In this document: piece by piece, positions 20,393-32,900 of the stretch
How positions within the stretch are numbered: position 1 is the stretch's first letter
Layout of the letters: each line of letters opens with the position of its first letter
Assembly: GCA_033064195.1 (NCBI GenBank)
Contig: JARBJD010000042.1
Location: forward strand, 248,001-312,000
DNA: 64,000 bases
DNA from: Blattamonas nauphoetae
Lineage: Eukaryota; Preaxostyla; Oxymonadida
Reading direction: 5' to 3'
Translations under genes and position numbers: made by a program
The notes under the pieces: generated by a model
Told to the model about the DNA's origin: nothing
Seen by the model: the letters and a program-made list of their open reading frames with translations, nothing else
Databases searched by the model: none

Positions 20393-20796
20393 TAATCCGA
20401 CCCCGTGCCCCCCTCCAATATTTTAACAGTTGCTTGATTTTATACCATTTCACGATATTTTCGCTATTATTTTCGGATTTGAGACCGGGTTTTGGAGATA
20501 TAAATTCATCTACACTTCACCCGATCCTTTTTCCAGACACTTTTTCATAATGTCGGATAGTCTTCACAGCCCCCCGCTCAAGAGCAGGGGGGGCTGTGAA
20601 GACTATTGGTGAATTCTCAAAAGTACCATAGAAAAAAGGATCTTTGTGAAGTGTTGAAACAAATAATGGGCTGGATCGAGCCAAAATGAGCAGCTTTTTT
20701 TCGCCCTCAAAATCACAAAATTTCTTCAAAAGTGTGTTTATTATGCAAAACCAGGCATATTTGGAAATTTTTGTGAGGGGGCACGGGGTATGATTA
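20393..20796. mobile_element. foldback (near-palindromic) element
   Basis: The outer arms pair (ACCCCGTGCCCCCCTC with GAGGGGGCACGGGGT), inner blocks pair (CACTTCAC and GATCCTTTTT with their complements), and the centre is a 19-bp perfect hairpin (20557-20575 with 20588-20606). Spacers between the matching blocks have diverged, which suggests an old palindromic MITE whose centre is still intact. Confidence 0.6.
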
Positions 20797-21220
20797 AACC
20801 AATCTATCTGTTTGTACTTCAATATCACCTCACCATGAACATATCGCCCATTATTCCCAACGGCTCAGTCAGTCATCGGCCAATACTCCGAGACCTTCCT
20901 GCTAAGTGTTCGTACAATCTCCACTATTTCATGAATATCGACATTCTCCCCTCTGATCCACGAAAACGCAAGATTGAACATGACAAAAAGTTTGCGTTAT
21001 TATCCAACTTGAATCTCTCGACACTCTGTAGAGCTTTCTTACGACCCAGCTGAATTTTATTTCTGGCGATTGCGATGAACTCCGCTCATCGATGCTGCAT
21101 GGTCTCTATGTTTTGAATCTTCATCTTTTTTCAGAGATACCTTCCTAAACTGTTGTTATTCATTGGTATTGTCGTATTTACTTGATTATGCAACTCTTCT
21201 TTGTGTTTCCTCTCTCAGAA
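20797..21220. other. intergenic, no feature seen
   Basis: AT-rich sequence upstream of the gene at 21221. A pyrimidine-rich stretch ending CTCTCAG directly precedes that gene's ATG and could be a splice acceptor of a 5' UTR intron. Confidence 0.4.
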
Positions 21221-22802
21221 ATGTCATCAGAAGCCGAACTCGTTCGCATCTGTGAATCGTCACTTCCGTCGTTCCTTCTCGATTTTGTGGCGTCCAAATG
21301 GAACAAGAACATTGCCTCAGATGTGTGGACACTCTTTCTTCACTAATATCGTCCCATAGATCTGGAACTGCCTTTCTTTGATGTGGACCACATTTTCCTC
21401 TTCCTCTGCCTTCCTTTCCCGCCATTCCAACAAATTTCTGACTGTTGTTTCAACGAGTGACAGTGCCGAGATCAAATCCTCGATTATTCCGGCTTTAGCC
21501 CGCATGTCGCTCTCTCCACTCAACACACTCTCCACACTCGCAATGAAGTCGCTCTTTCAACAAGTCAATGGCAATGAAAAGTTCACATTACATCTTCGCT
21601 CTCTCTCTGTTCCAATTGATGGCGAGAAGGACCTGAAAACCACTTCATATGCGAGACAACTGTGTGACACTATGAACCGTCTGAACGCACGCCTCGGAAT
21701 GAACGGCCCGATCAAACACCGAAAGTGGGAGACACTACACGCTCTCGCTGAAGGCCCCACTCTGAACAAGTTGGAGCATCTCATCAGCGGAACAAACCTG
21801 CTCGGCGCCGTCCTCGTCACGTACGTCGATGGTGCTTATCAGGATCACTCAATCCACCAGGATCTGTTCGTCTCTTTTCTAAAAATGACGATATGGCGCT
21901 GCCTGAAATGGGGAAAGAAATCCAGCTCTCTTTCCGATGACGAGAGGACAGAGTTTCTGAGAAAAGTGAATGGACTTCTGGATAGCTCGTGGGAACTGCT
22001 TGCCAGAATCGAGAAAGTGTTTCAAGGCCGATTTTCTGTGATCTCATCCGACCAACACTCGATCAATGAAATCACCTATCTTCTGAAGAAAAGCTGTCGG
22101 CAGCTGCAAGCCACATCCCATGTCGAGTATCTCACCTTTGGAAGGAACCTCGCCTTGTATCATCCCCGTGACCATCTACAAACATTTCTCCCTACCCTCG
22201 TTGAGAATGTCATTTCTTGTTCGAGAGACAATCTACACACAACGAAGAATCGTGTGTGGCATGCATTCGTCTTGACAGCCATCAGATCGATGCTGACCAC
22301 CTCTGACGGCCCACCAAAATACAGACCAGACCTCGAGATCATTCGGAATGTGCAGATTCAGCGCGTGATCCATCCAGCGAAACAATATCTGAACTTCGTT
22401 TTTCTTCAAGAGGAGTTTTTGATCACGCGACATCCTGACATCGGCTATGAGCTGCCATCACTCATTCGGAACGTCCTCAAAGCTTTGATGTCGATTGAGA
22501 GAGACGCTGCCAAAACCCAGAAGGAAGTAATGTCAGGAAGGGAGTCGTGGGAAGTGGGGTGGTTGGTGGAAATTACATCGAAGTCCATATTGGCTTCCAG
22601 ATTGCTGGACATTGGAGAAGATGACAGGAAAATGATGGCTGAGGAGAAGAAGCGATGGAAGCAGAGAGAGGAGAGACTTAGACAGGCTGGACACGAAGAT
22701 GCTGTCGATGCGTGGATGAAGAGAGAGATACAACCATCAACTGAGATTGGAAAGTATATTCGAAGTGTGACGATGGTTCGAGGTGTGAACTGCCGGTTCT
22801 GA
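21221..22802 (+). CDS. helical-repeat protein of a lineage-expanded family (B)
   Basis: Exon 1 is 21221-21322 and starts MSSEAELVRICESSLPSF. A 37-nt intron (21323-21359) follows, then one long exon to 22802; the product is 514 residues. The intron and the exon 1 sequence are conserved in the paralogue at 49.5-51.1 kb (RICESSIPSF), which fixes this start. The body is leucine-rich and helical. The C-terminal 50 residues (MMAEEKKRWKQREERLRQ, AGHEDAVDAWMKRE) are charged and far more conserved than the rest. No enzyme motif, signal peptide or membrane segment is visible; the function is unknown. Confidence 0.8.
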
Positions 22803-23173
22803 AGATGACGAAGACCTTTGGAGAATCAAATTCACAAATCACGTCACTGAATTTTCATTCTTATCTTCTGTTTAGTAAACCAGAGAGCACCCTGAGACAA
22901 GCAGAAGCGATGTTCAGCAACGTTGTTTCATGTCGTTCTCTCTCGTTTTTCACTCGAGTTCTTTCAGAAAAAATCAGGGAAGACAGACCCAGGGAGGTTG
23001 ACGGAAGTTAAAACAAAACTCTCGACTTTCTCTCTTTTTCACACAAGTCAAAATGGTAACTCGGAACACAAACGACGTGTCCGGTTGCAGAAACCGGAGA
23101 AAGAGAGAAGAAACACATTAAACGAACAAATGTAGTAACAACATATTGTATGAAGCTGTGGATGGCCTGATAA
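22803..23173. other. intergenic, no feature seen
   Basis: The stretch lies between convergent genes. Only short shadow frames are present. Confidence 0.4.
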
Positions 23174-24103
23174 TCACGTTGCGGGCGAGTTGGTCCAGTC
23201 GTATCCTCGTCTCGTCTCCATATCATAGATACGAGGAGAGGCGGTTCTGCTCGTGCAATTACAAAAGTTCCTTTGGGTGATATTCTTCCCCATCGACACA
23301 AAATATAAATCACGGCCGGATCTCGCGTCGTTTGCGAAAGAGCATGATTCCATCGTGATCGCTGACGATTGAGTGGATAATATCTTGCCGATGTAAAATG
23401 CCCCACCCGTAATAGCACTATTCGCAATGAATCGGCATTGATGGCAGCTTATTCTGCCGAATCCATTGGGCAACGAGATCACTCCCCCATTGCCGCTGCT
23501 GGTATGGTTTGCAAACGTAGCATTGGTCATTGTGAGGCTCACACAACGAGCGAATCGCAGAGCCCCGCCATCGGGAAATAACGAAGTTGTTGAGCCATTT
23601 GTGAAAACGCTGTTTGTCACAGTGAAGGATTCTGCTCCCCAACGAATGTCATCCGAAATGGCCACTGCGTTTGTGCATGTGTCAAACGTAGATTCGGTGA
23701 TGATGGAATACGTTGCTTGGACTGCGGGAATGATCCCTCCGGACAGTGGACCGTCACATCGAATGAACGAGCAGTTCGAAACCTCAGTTCGGAAAAGATG
23801 TATAAATGGAGGTGTTGCTGGCTTCGTACCATTCCACAGAATGTTTCGGAAAGAGCAATCTTTGATGATGAGGTAACTGACTCTTGGAATACACACGAAA
23901 GGGTATGATCCTCCAACTGTGATTGAATCAAAGGAGCATCCAGAGAGAGATATTTCGTAGAATGGATGCCCACGGTAATCTTCGTCTTGATGAAACATTG
24001 TCGATCCATACCAAGAGTTTGATTGGAACGAATTGTTCTCAAGATATACGGAACCCCATGCTTTCGAAACGAGTGGAAATTCCCTTCGATCATATGCGTG
24101 GAA
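23174..24103 (-). CDS. beta-helix surface protein, C-terminal part (gene cut by the 5.2 kb element)
   Basis: The frame is open from the element boundary at 24103, reading YDRREFPLV and then strand-turn repeats such as LENNSFQSNS, SLSGCSFDSI and TMESCSFAND, with Gly/Asn/Ser/Thr-rich turns. These are typical of right-handed parallel beta-helices. The first ATG, at 23998, is internal to this frame, so the natural N-terminus is elsewhere: 29283-29617, on the other side of the insertion. No membrane anchor is visible before the stop, so the protein may be secreted or anchored by another exon. Confidence 0.65.
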   Translation of the reverse strand, partial: FHAYDRREFPLVSKAWGSVYLENNSFQSNSWYGSTMFHQDEDYRGHPFYEISLSGCSFDSITVGGSYPFVCIPRVSYLIIKDCSFRNILWNGTKPATPPFIHLFRTEVSNCSFIRCDGPLSGGIIPAVQATYSIITESTFDTCTNAVAISDDIRWGAESFTVTNSVFTNGSTTSLFPDGGALRFARCVSLTMTNATFANHTSSGNGGVISLPNGFGRISCHQCRFIANSAITGGAFYIGKILSTQSSAITMESCSFANDARSGRDLYFVSMGKNITQRNFCNCTSRTASPRIYDMETRRGYDWTNSPAT

Positions 24104-24946
24104 TTATGATGTTAAGCGGACGGACAGAGCAACCGATCTTGAGGACAGAGGACAGAGGTCTTGTCCGATTTGGAAATCCAGCTTGATATGCATTTATTTC
24201 GTCTGATTTCACCTTGTCTCTGCTCGTAAAACACTCTTTGTCTTCATTTTGCTCGGTATTTTGCCTGAGAATGCTTCAAAATGTCTGAAAAGATGATTTC
24301 AAAACCGACACTTTTGCATTGTCTTTTTCTGACACTATAGTGAACTTTATCATTCAAGATTCGTTCATCCCCATCTAAAATTGTTGAAATGGACGTTAAA
24401 GTGCGTGAAAACCGATTTGGTGGCGAATCACGAGCTGGAGTGGTTCTGTCCTTCAAACTCCTAATTAGGAGTTTAGAGGACGATCGGCCCAAGAGAGGAC
24501 AGAGTAGGACAAAATCGGACAGGCACCTTATATTCAAACTGGAACTTTCTCTCAATTAGTTCATCCAACTTCTGCAGCAATCTCAAAACAGGACAAATCG
24601 GACATGTCCTGTCCTGTCCTGTCCGATTGATCTGATCCTCACACCCATGTCAAGTTGTTCTCGTCCTCTCGATTCTTTCAGGCCCTCTCATCCCGCGAAT
24701 TGAAGTCAGTACTCCATTCAACACGTCTCCTGTCTGGCAATGACTCAATTTTGCCTTCATTGAAACAAAATATGTGGAGATCTGCACGACTGTTCAAGCA
24801 CTCACCTATTCTCTGTTCATGACTACAATCTCCTTTGATAAATGCCAATCTCACAATATTAGTTTGCCCTTCCGTCGTTTTTTCTATTTGATTCGTGTTT
24901 TTCTCTTCATTAGTCTGGAATTAGCGTCTGGTTCAAATCCAGATAT

Positions 24947-25326
24947 CTGTCACTCCGACTTCCGGTTCTTGGGTCTTGTAACAAGGAATAAAGGGTGCGA
25001 TCAGACAATACATTTATTTAACTCCATTTCAGTTTTTCTCCACTTCACAAAACTGCAGTTCAGAACTTCTCAAATTGAATCAATGATTTAGTGATCGGTG
25101 TTCAGCTATAGTTGGTGAGAACTGTGGCTTTCGAACCCATAATTCACTCCGATCATCACCAAATTCAGACCTCACAACAGCTTTCACTTCAAATACTGTC
25201 CCTTGTTTCTCCTATCTCATTTTCGTAACTTGTTTCCCTTCATCATTAACCTAAATTCGCAAAACACCGACGATCTAACCTTACCTCAATTTGGCAAGAC
25301 CCAAGAACCGGAAGCCGGAGTGACAG
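24947..25326. repeat. small foldback repeat inside the 5.2 kb element
   Basis: The 32-nt arms 24947-24978 and 25295-25326 are inverted copies with one difference (CTGTCACTCCG..TTCCGGTTC). The 316-nt spacer has no coding potential. It is probably a MITE or internal repeat of the host element. Confidence 0.55.
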
Positions 25327-28300
25327 ATGATCTAGACCGAAAGAAATGAGATATTGAAGATTCATCATATCAGCATACCTCTCCATTGTTTTCACACTCG
25401 TATTTTTCTATTTCTCATTATGGATATATCATAGATATCTTGATCACACTCCAATCTGAAACGTAGATCACGGGGGCGAGCTACCGAGTCGCTCACACAG
25501 CAGCTCCATCGAGAGAGCCTGTTGTTTGACTTGATTCCGTTCATATCACCTCATTTATCTCACCCCTTCACCTCCCAAACTTACAGCTTCAATTCACTCG
25601 TCTTGTTGACCGATGTGGTTCTTTGCATCCTCACTGTATTCCTAAAAAATTTCCCCCAATATCTGATCATAGCTCGCCTCACGATATCTCTACTCCTCTT
25701 CCTGTATTCCGACTTCCTGCCCTCGTTCATCACAGATCTGACCAACGTCTGATACACCGCAATATTTGCTGATGTTACAGTCTTTCATTTCATTGGAATG
25801 ACAAGCTCATTCGTCTGCAATGACTAGACGTGGCTAAATTCCGACTTATAGACCATTTGGGGGTTCGCCTTTCTTGGCGTTCCCGTGAGAGTGCTCTACC
25901 TCTTTCGCATGAATATCTCACTCAAAATGGGCTGTCAAACCAAACGAACCCATTTGTGTCCCCCAAAACAAGTTTCCTGACGAGACATTGGCGATCCTAT
26001 CCACGACTCCGCTGATCTCCCTGAAAGTTCAAAAAATACACGCTTTCCCAAACCCCAGCTATGAAAACCCCAGTCTCATCAGCGGTGAAGCAAGCAATGA
26101 TCTCGATAACTCTTACCAACGAACTAAACACAGCTCGCCGACCAGACCTTCACAACTCTCTTTCAATGGTGACATTCAGCTCAGCTGTTTTCGAAGTACG
26201 CAGCAAAGTTGAGATGGATGAAATGGGAAATACTGAAATTCAAACACCTGCTCTTAATGCGGATGACGCAAGCATGTCGTCACTGTCACTTGTCATCCCC
26301 GCCCAATCCACTCCAAATGTCTCTTTCTCGCCCGCAAAGCCAGCTACTCTCCAACCTACTCCGACTTTTTCATTGTTCAGGACTTCACAAGTCCAACCAA
26401 AGCCTCGCACGGATCGACATGCTTCTTCGCCATCTCTTATCACTCTCTCCGTCAACCACCCAAAATAACCCGCAAACTCCCGCAAAACCAGTCCGTTCGT
26501 GTCTCTCCGTGGTTTCAGCAGTGTTTCGTCCAGGGTTCTGACTGGTCAGCACATTTTAGTGCTTTCGTCGGATCAAATGAGCCGACGGGCACTTTTTTCT
26601 CGTCCGATCATCGCCTATTTGGGAGCTTCGAGATTTCACTAATTTTGTCACTTTCCACTCTTTTCTGATGTTTAATTCGCATCGTATATTGTTTATTTGA
26701 CTTTTTCATCTCTAAAACACAAATCAAAGGAGTTTCTGGTCTCATCAACGACTTTCTTGGCATCATCTCTTGGATCGATCCCATTGTCAAGTTTTCTTGA
26801 ATGATGATTTCATCGATTCTGACGATCATTCGATGTTCATTCACATGAATCTTGATCACGGAATGCTCCTATTCGTTATAATTTGTCCTCATTCATGTTT
26901 TCAGAACCATCTTCTACGAATCGACTCGGATCCTCAAGTTCGAAACGATTTATGATAATTTTCTATTTTCACTTCATTATCACTTTTTTGTTCGAATAAA
27001 GACTAAAATAACATAAAATAGTAAGAAATAAGCATTCTTAGGATGGTCGGATCAAAAATGGTCGGATCAGTCGGATCCTAATCAGAAGCCTGGTTTCGTC
27101 TCTTCCAATCAACCCTGCTACGCCTAAACGTTCAAGGTTGAGACACAGTCAACAGGCGCCATCGCAAGAGAACAGTTCTCAAAATAAGTCCAAAAATACA
27201 CAAGTGCATGCCAAGTACAGAAAGCGATCAAATGCCTCTCTCCACTTGGAACGTCTCCAAAGCCCGTGGATCTGATTCTGCCGCATCAGCAGCCTCCTCC
27301 AGGCAAGGAAGACGCCCGAAAGGGAGAAAAGTGGCACTGACCCTTCCAAAGAGAGTTGAGACGATGATGATCGCCAACTCCTGTCGCACATTCAATCGGC
27401 CTTTTCACGGAGATCCTACGACTTCAACTCTCTCTCCAGTCTGGCATCTTCCAAGCTGCCGGCCTGATGCTCTTCAATCCAGCTGCAGAATGGCTCCCCA
27501 CCGCTCCATCGACTATATCTCTCTCTGGCCAACCCGAAGGAAGAAGTTGTTCACCCCATGCGATATTTGCATCCTCTTTCGATCGTGAAGGGGCGAATCT
27601 CATCTCCAATTCGCTTTTTGATATGTCGACATCTGTTGGACAACTCAGACAGAACAGAAACGCCAGAAACAGGTTCTTCTGGATCGCATTGTGAAAGGAA
27701 TGCGAGTGAAGACAAAACTGGAGCAGACGCGCGAGTGTACAGATTTCCAGTCCAAAGAGTCGTCCCACGCGATGAAAATGGAACAACCGATCGAACATGA
27801 TGATTCTGCGTTTAACGGCTCCCCACTGCATCGTTCGTCTCATCCGCACATCTTCAATGTTTGGAGGGAGTGCTTTGCACACGACTTCAACTACATCCCC
27901 TCAATTCCCGACATCCAAATGGAAAGCCTGTCGACACTCCAGCGGATTCTGTTCTTCGATGCCCTTCTCCTCAAAACTACCGACTAGAATTTATCACACT
28001 CTCTCCTTCCCGATTGGTGTTTGTCCACTCTGAGCCTCTTACAGAACACACCACATTCGCAGCATTCACTTAGAAGATAATCCTTCGAGAGTCGAAGAAG
28101 AGCACCTGAGAAGAACTGATGAAGAACCATGTTTGAAGGAAGAAGATAAACAGAGGATGGAACTTGCGAAGACTTAAGGAAGCGATTCTGAAACGAGGAT
28201 ATGGTGACATGCACATCACAATCTCCTCCAAAAAGCTGACGGCTGCAAAAGATGCCGCAGCAAGGACACTGGATGCTCACTCGCCTCGTCTCTGTCAATC

Positions 28301-28440
28301 CACTCGGATGATTATCAGACAGGCGACCACCTTCCGAATAATGATGCTGTCGTCCCTCCCGACGATCCCCTCCATCGCTCAAAAGGAGACGAGGATGAAG
28401 GTCGTCTGTCACTGCGATCCACATACCACCGAGTAGCATA

Positions 28441-28997
28441 GACGTACAGCTCGGTCCTCTTCCTTCTTACAGCAGCCGCTACACTTCATGCGAGCATCAC
28501 GTTGCATCTGGACCCTGTGCTGAAACAGAAGAATCACATCATCTCCAACAACTCGCTCTTCTCCGAACACGCAATGCCGCTCGTCCCCGGACTCACTCCA
28601 ACCACCGTGCCTCCGCTGTCGGATGCAACGACAGGACTGAGTTCACGTTCAACATGAACGCCACGTATCGCCCGTTCGTGTTGGCGAGGCTGTGGAAGGA
28701 GAGTGCATTGATCATCATCTCGACGTGTCTGACAGAGGAAACGATCCCACCGACTCCAACGTCACCATCTCCAAATCGCTCCACTTCGATTCGATATCAC
28801 ACACCGCCCAGAACGCGTTTCTGCCACAGATGATGCACATCCAGAGCCGCTTCAGTGCGGACAGTCTTCTAGTCGCCTCTCAACCCGACCAACCAACCGC
28901 ATGTACTGCAATGACTGAACCAAGTTGTGCAGATCTGGAAGCAGGCACTTTCATTCACCAACGTGTTAGAGAGGATCAGAACAGAAGAAATATGTGA
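28441..28997 (+). pseudogene. decayed coding sequence within the 5.2 kb element
   Basis: Several consecutive stretches look coding but fall in different frames: one signal-peptide-like (FLLTAAATLHASITLHLDP), one reading TEFTFNMNATYRPFVLARL, and one of about 80 residues to 28997. Base composition rises in GC here compared with the AT-rich neighbours. I do not recognise the family; it may be cargo from a surface-protein gene. Similar fragments run back to about 27.2 kb. Confidence 0.3.
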
Positions 28998-29282
28998 GTT
29001 GATGGATTGAAAAAGATGTTAACTTCCATTTCTTTGATGAAATTTGTTCAAAGAAGCAAATTTGAGATTCTTCTAATCATGATCAAACCATAATTAGAGT
29101 TGTCACCTCCTTTCGGCCAAACTTCACTTTATTTGTAAAAAGAAAGTCAAAAACCGTCTTAAAATGCAATATTTTATCCTAAAATGTCCGAAAATTGCAG
29201 TTTTCGTTCAATTTCGAAATCGGACAAGAAAAAATGGAGGGAGGACAGAATGGGAGGAGGACAGGACAACTTAACATCATAA

Positions 29283-29617
29283 GCGTGGAAAACGTTCTCG
29301 GATGATACAATCAGGTTTTCGCCTGTGAGGAAAGGAGCTTCAATTGGAACTAAGAGTCGGATGTCGCTGAGCGTCAACTTCGTGGAATTCACAATGAATA
29401 CACATTTCATTGGATTGGAACTATTCAAAGTGACGATGCTGTCGCGGAGGGAGGTTGTCAGTGAGCGTTCTTGTGGACCAACGGTGATTTCTGCGCCAAC
29501 ATACGTTCCAGCGCTCAGTTTAATCGTCGGAATGATTTCTGAAGGGTTTCCAAAGAACGGCGCCAGTGGAATATCTGCTGCAAAAGCAACATGTGCAAGG
29601 AGAGAGAAGAGCATCAA
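29283..29617 (-). CDS. N-terminal part of the beta-helix surface protein split by the 5.2 kb element
   Basis: It starts with a signal peptide (MMLFSLLAHVAFAADIP), followed by a short beta-strand-rich segment with the TLSDIRLLVP strand pattern. The frame reaches ENVFHA at the target duplication; across the insertion the partner begins YDRREFPL, so the joined reading would be continuous. The open frame also runs about 100 nt into the element (to 29174), which is not original coding sequence. Confidence 0.6.
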
Positions 29618-29942
29618 TTAAAATACTTGTTAGGGGTTTGAGTTAAAAAATTGACTATATTTCTCTCAAAGGAAGTTCACGAACAGAAAATTTGAGTTGT
29701 GGACTCTCTCAACAGCGAATATCTCTCCAAAAGCGTGTGTGAATCGAACTTCATCTGTGGTGTCTCCCCGATTGAGTACAGCACTAAAGCATCTGATAAA
29801 AATATCAATGCTCTCCAAACAACAGAAATATTCCTCAACAATGAACGAAGAAAAGAATAAAGTGTGGAGGGGGAAGAATCAACAGTGCATCAAGATCTGT
29901 GAAGTGCCACTTCGAGAAAGATGGGGAAGACATGTTCAGCGT
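29618..29942. other. intergenic, no feature seen
   Basis: AT-rich spacer between two beta-helix genes on the same strand. Confidence 0.4.
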
Positions 29943-32900
29943 TCACAGATGGAGTGAATCAATGAGAGAGAAAGGGGAAAGGTGGCTATGTGTCAGTGCA
30001 AGAACTCCAAGCAGAGACGAGAAATGAAGAGTGTATGGATGAACAGAAGATGATGGACAACACAAAGAAATGGAGACGAAAGGAAGAGAGAGAGGAGGAC
30101 TCCTCAGAACGAATGGGGAGGAGTGGAGCGTCATCTTTGGGTGGAGAGAGCCTCCAAATGTATTGAAAAAGGAAGGACGAGTGAAGGAGCTTGACTGCTC
30201 AGTAAAATGAACGAGTTTGGTTGATACAGAATGGAAACAAAGCATCGAATTTACTCCGAGGATCACACGAAAGAGGATCGCATGTGTGAGAAGCGACGAG
30301 ATCCATGCACAGCTGTTGGAGTGGTTGGCATTGTGGGTGGCAGCGCAACTGTCAGGCTTGGCGAGGACGGACAACAAGGCGGCAATTCGAGAAAAATGAG
30401 CCCTTTCGGATGATCTGAGGAACCAGTCGGCCTCGTTCAACCAGATCCACACTCCTCCTGTCGAGTCCCCACTCCCCACTCCACTGTTGTTCACAAACAG
30501 ACACGACGCGAGAGACACGTCCCAGCGAGATGACGCAACGTTGGAGGAAGACGAGCCGACGACAATGCGAAGAGTACTGCCAGACAAAAGTTTGTTTTGG
30601 GAAGAAGTGCCACAGTCGACGAACACACATCCGACAATCTCAATCGTCGTCTGGGGTGTTGAGATGTCCACGAGACCCTTCACATTTTGAGTTGAATCCG
30701 ACATGATCATTCGAGTTGAGACGAACTGAGAATTGACGAGGGAGAAAGAGGAGGAATGGTGGGTTGAGTTGAATGAGATCAGTGGAGCATTGACAACTGT
30801 GCAATTCTCGATAACGACATCAGAGAGAATCATTTCCAATTCGTTTGAAGGCACCGAATGAGAAATCAGACTCACTCCATCACTGAACGATGAAGCTTTC
30901 AGGTACACATCTGTCATTGAGACGCGTCCAGAGACGAGTCCACACAGACCCATTCCAATTTGTTCTCCATCCATTCCGCACATTGTGATGTGTTCCATCG
31001 AGCATTTTCCCCATCCACCAATCACAAAGAGAGGATGGGTGGAGGAGAGAGTGTGGGCGAACGAGGGGAGGGAGAGGGACAGTTCGGACAGAATCACTTC
31101 TCCTCCACTCAACATCAGCAGCCCCTCTTTTCCTTTCGGTGTTGTGATTCCTTCTTCAACTACAATCTCTCCCTTCATTCCCCACATCCCCTCAATCACC
31201 ACACTCATCCCGCTGACCTCCACTCCACCCCCAAAACCAGATTGCTTGTCAATTCTAACAACTGAGTCTTCAACTTCTTGATCTGAAAGGACTCTCTCCA
31301 ATCCAACTCTGATCGACGAACACGGTTTCTGAACTGTCCCACAAGTGCTGACGTCATCTCCATCTGATCCAGAAACAATCACCACAAATCCTTTGCCAAG
31401 CACATTAAACTGGAGTCCAGGATTCAAAATAACGGCAACTTCTTTGGCAGACAGTGTGTGGAGTGTGTATGTGCTGTGATAGTCGAGGTGAGGGGTGGTG
31501 TTGTGGTTGAGTGAGATCTCAAATTGGACAATTCCTTCCGACTTCAGAGTGCCTGTGAACGTCTCAGACGGACGTTCCGACAATGACAACGAGAACGAAC
31601 CAGTTGGAAGGGCTCGACCGCGCATGGTGACGATGATATGTGTTCGCATTGCATTCTGAACAGCTGAGACAGATTCGATTCGAGCTGGTTCTGGGGGAGT
31701 GGTGAAAGTGACGGGAGATGGAACTGCTGCAGTGAGTGTCCCCAAAAGCAGTCGTTTCACTTGATATATTTTCGAATATTCCAAACTCCCTTTCGTGTTG
31801 TAAACTGACACACTTGTGTGGCCTTCTGACGACGACATGAATGTGATGGGAAACGAGAACTCCGTTGTTTTGCCTTGCTCAACCACAACCAATGTCCATT
31901 CAACTTGCGTAATCCGTTTAACATCCAGTGTCAGGTCAACAAAATCTGGGTTTGATCCGAGTGTTGCCTCAATGCCTGTCAGTGTTGGTCCTTCTGGTGT
32001 CGTGAACGATTGTTTTTGAAGCACGATGTGCTCCTCGTCTGAGATCAGAGTGTTGATTGTGTATGATGTGTTGAAAGTCAGTGACGAGGTCGCATTTCCC
32101 TCAAACCATTTCGAGGTTCCTCTATTTTCTAAGAAGATCACTTCGAATGTCTCTCCACTCAACAATGAAGCGGTGTATGTTCCAGTCGAGGGAAGATTCG
32201 TTCCAGTCAACAAGAGCTGAAAGTGGGTGAGGTTGGTTGAGAGTGACGACGAGATGGATGTGACGATCGGGGCCGAGGGAACCGGAATGCGCAGAGACGG
32301 GTTCACAGCGAATGAATGTGTCGCGTTTGAGACTGATTTGAGTGTGTATGTCGTCCCGTATTTGAGAACGGTGGACGATTCAATGAGGCCAGTTGTGAAT
32401 GCAACTGTCATTTCTGTCTCAGAGACGAAGTTAATTGGCGAAGAAGACTCCACGTCGATCGAACTTCGAGTCACGACCACCACAAAATTCTGGGAGAAGA
32501 AGTCTTTTCCTGTCATTGTGAAGCCAAGCTGTGTTTTGGCACTGTTCAGAGAGATTTCCGAGACAGCTTCGATTCGAGCTGGTTCCGATGGAACAGTGAA
32601 AGTGAGGAGTGGCACAAACAAGAACTCAGAGTCAACTGTGTTGGAGATAGAAGTGATTGTGTAGGTCTCCCCAAACATCAGCTTCACGGTGCCCCCCGTC
32701 ACCGAATATACGACAGCGGTCGCTTTCGCATTCGATGAATCTGATCGTTTAACTGAAAGAGAGATCTCAGTCCCATTTGCTGAGGAGACGGTGAGAGTGT
32801 GGGTGCTCACTGGGAGTCCGCCACAGACCAGGTCGACTTCAATTGAGGTTTTGGAGTGATCAGTGAACCTCACTTCTCCAACACCCATGAGGCGAGGTGG

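Larger units (their letters stand above)
24104..29282. mobile_element. 5.2 kb TIR element splitting a beta-helix gene
   Basis: The ends start TTATGATGTTAAG on both sides in inverted orientation. Imperfect similarity runs to about 75 nt, ending in CTTGTCCGATTT..GAAAT. The flanking 8-bp direct repeat GCGTGGAA lies at 24096-24103 and 29283-29290. An 8-bp duplication is a hAT trait, but the termini are not typical and no transposase is recognisable, so the superfamily is open. The subterminal regions are full of GGACAG/GTCCGAT words, including a perfect 20-nt palindrome AAACTCCTAATTAGGAGTTT near 24.46 kb. The inside holds a small foldback (24947-25326) and decayed coding sequence near 27.2-29.0 kb. 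Confidence 0.7.

Noticed and set aside
24115-24640. Clusters of GGACAG and GTCCGAT that at first looked like a CRISPR-like or satellite array
   Set aside because: Spacing is irregular and no constant repeat unit exists; they are subterminal motifs of the TIR element.
26530-27090. Possible TIR element with GTCGGATC-rich ends (TTCTGA...TCAGAA)
   Set aside because: The ends match over only about seven bases and no clean target duplication is seen; it may just be subterminal repeats of the 5.2 kb element.
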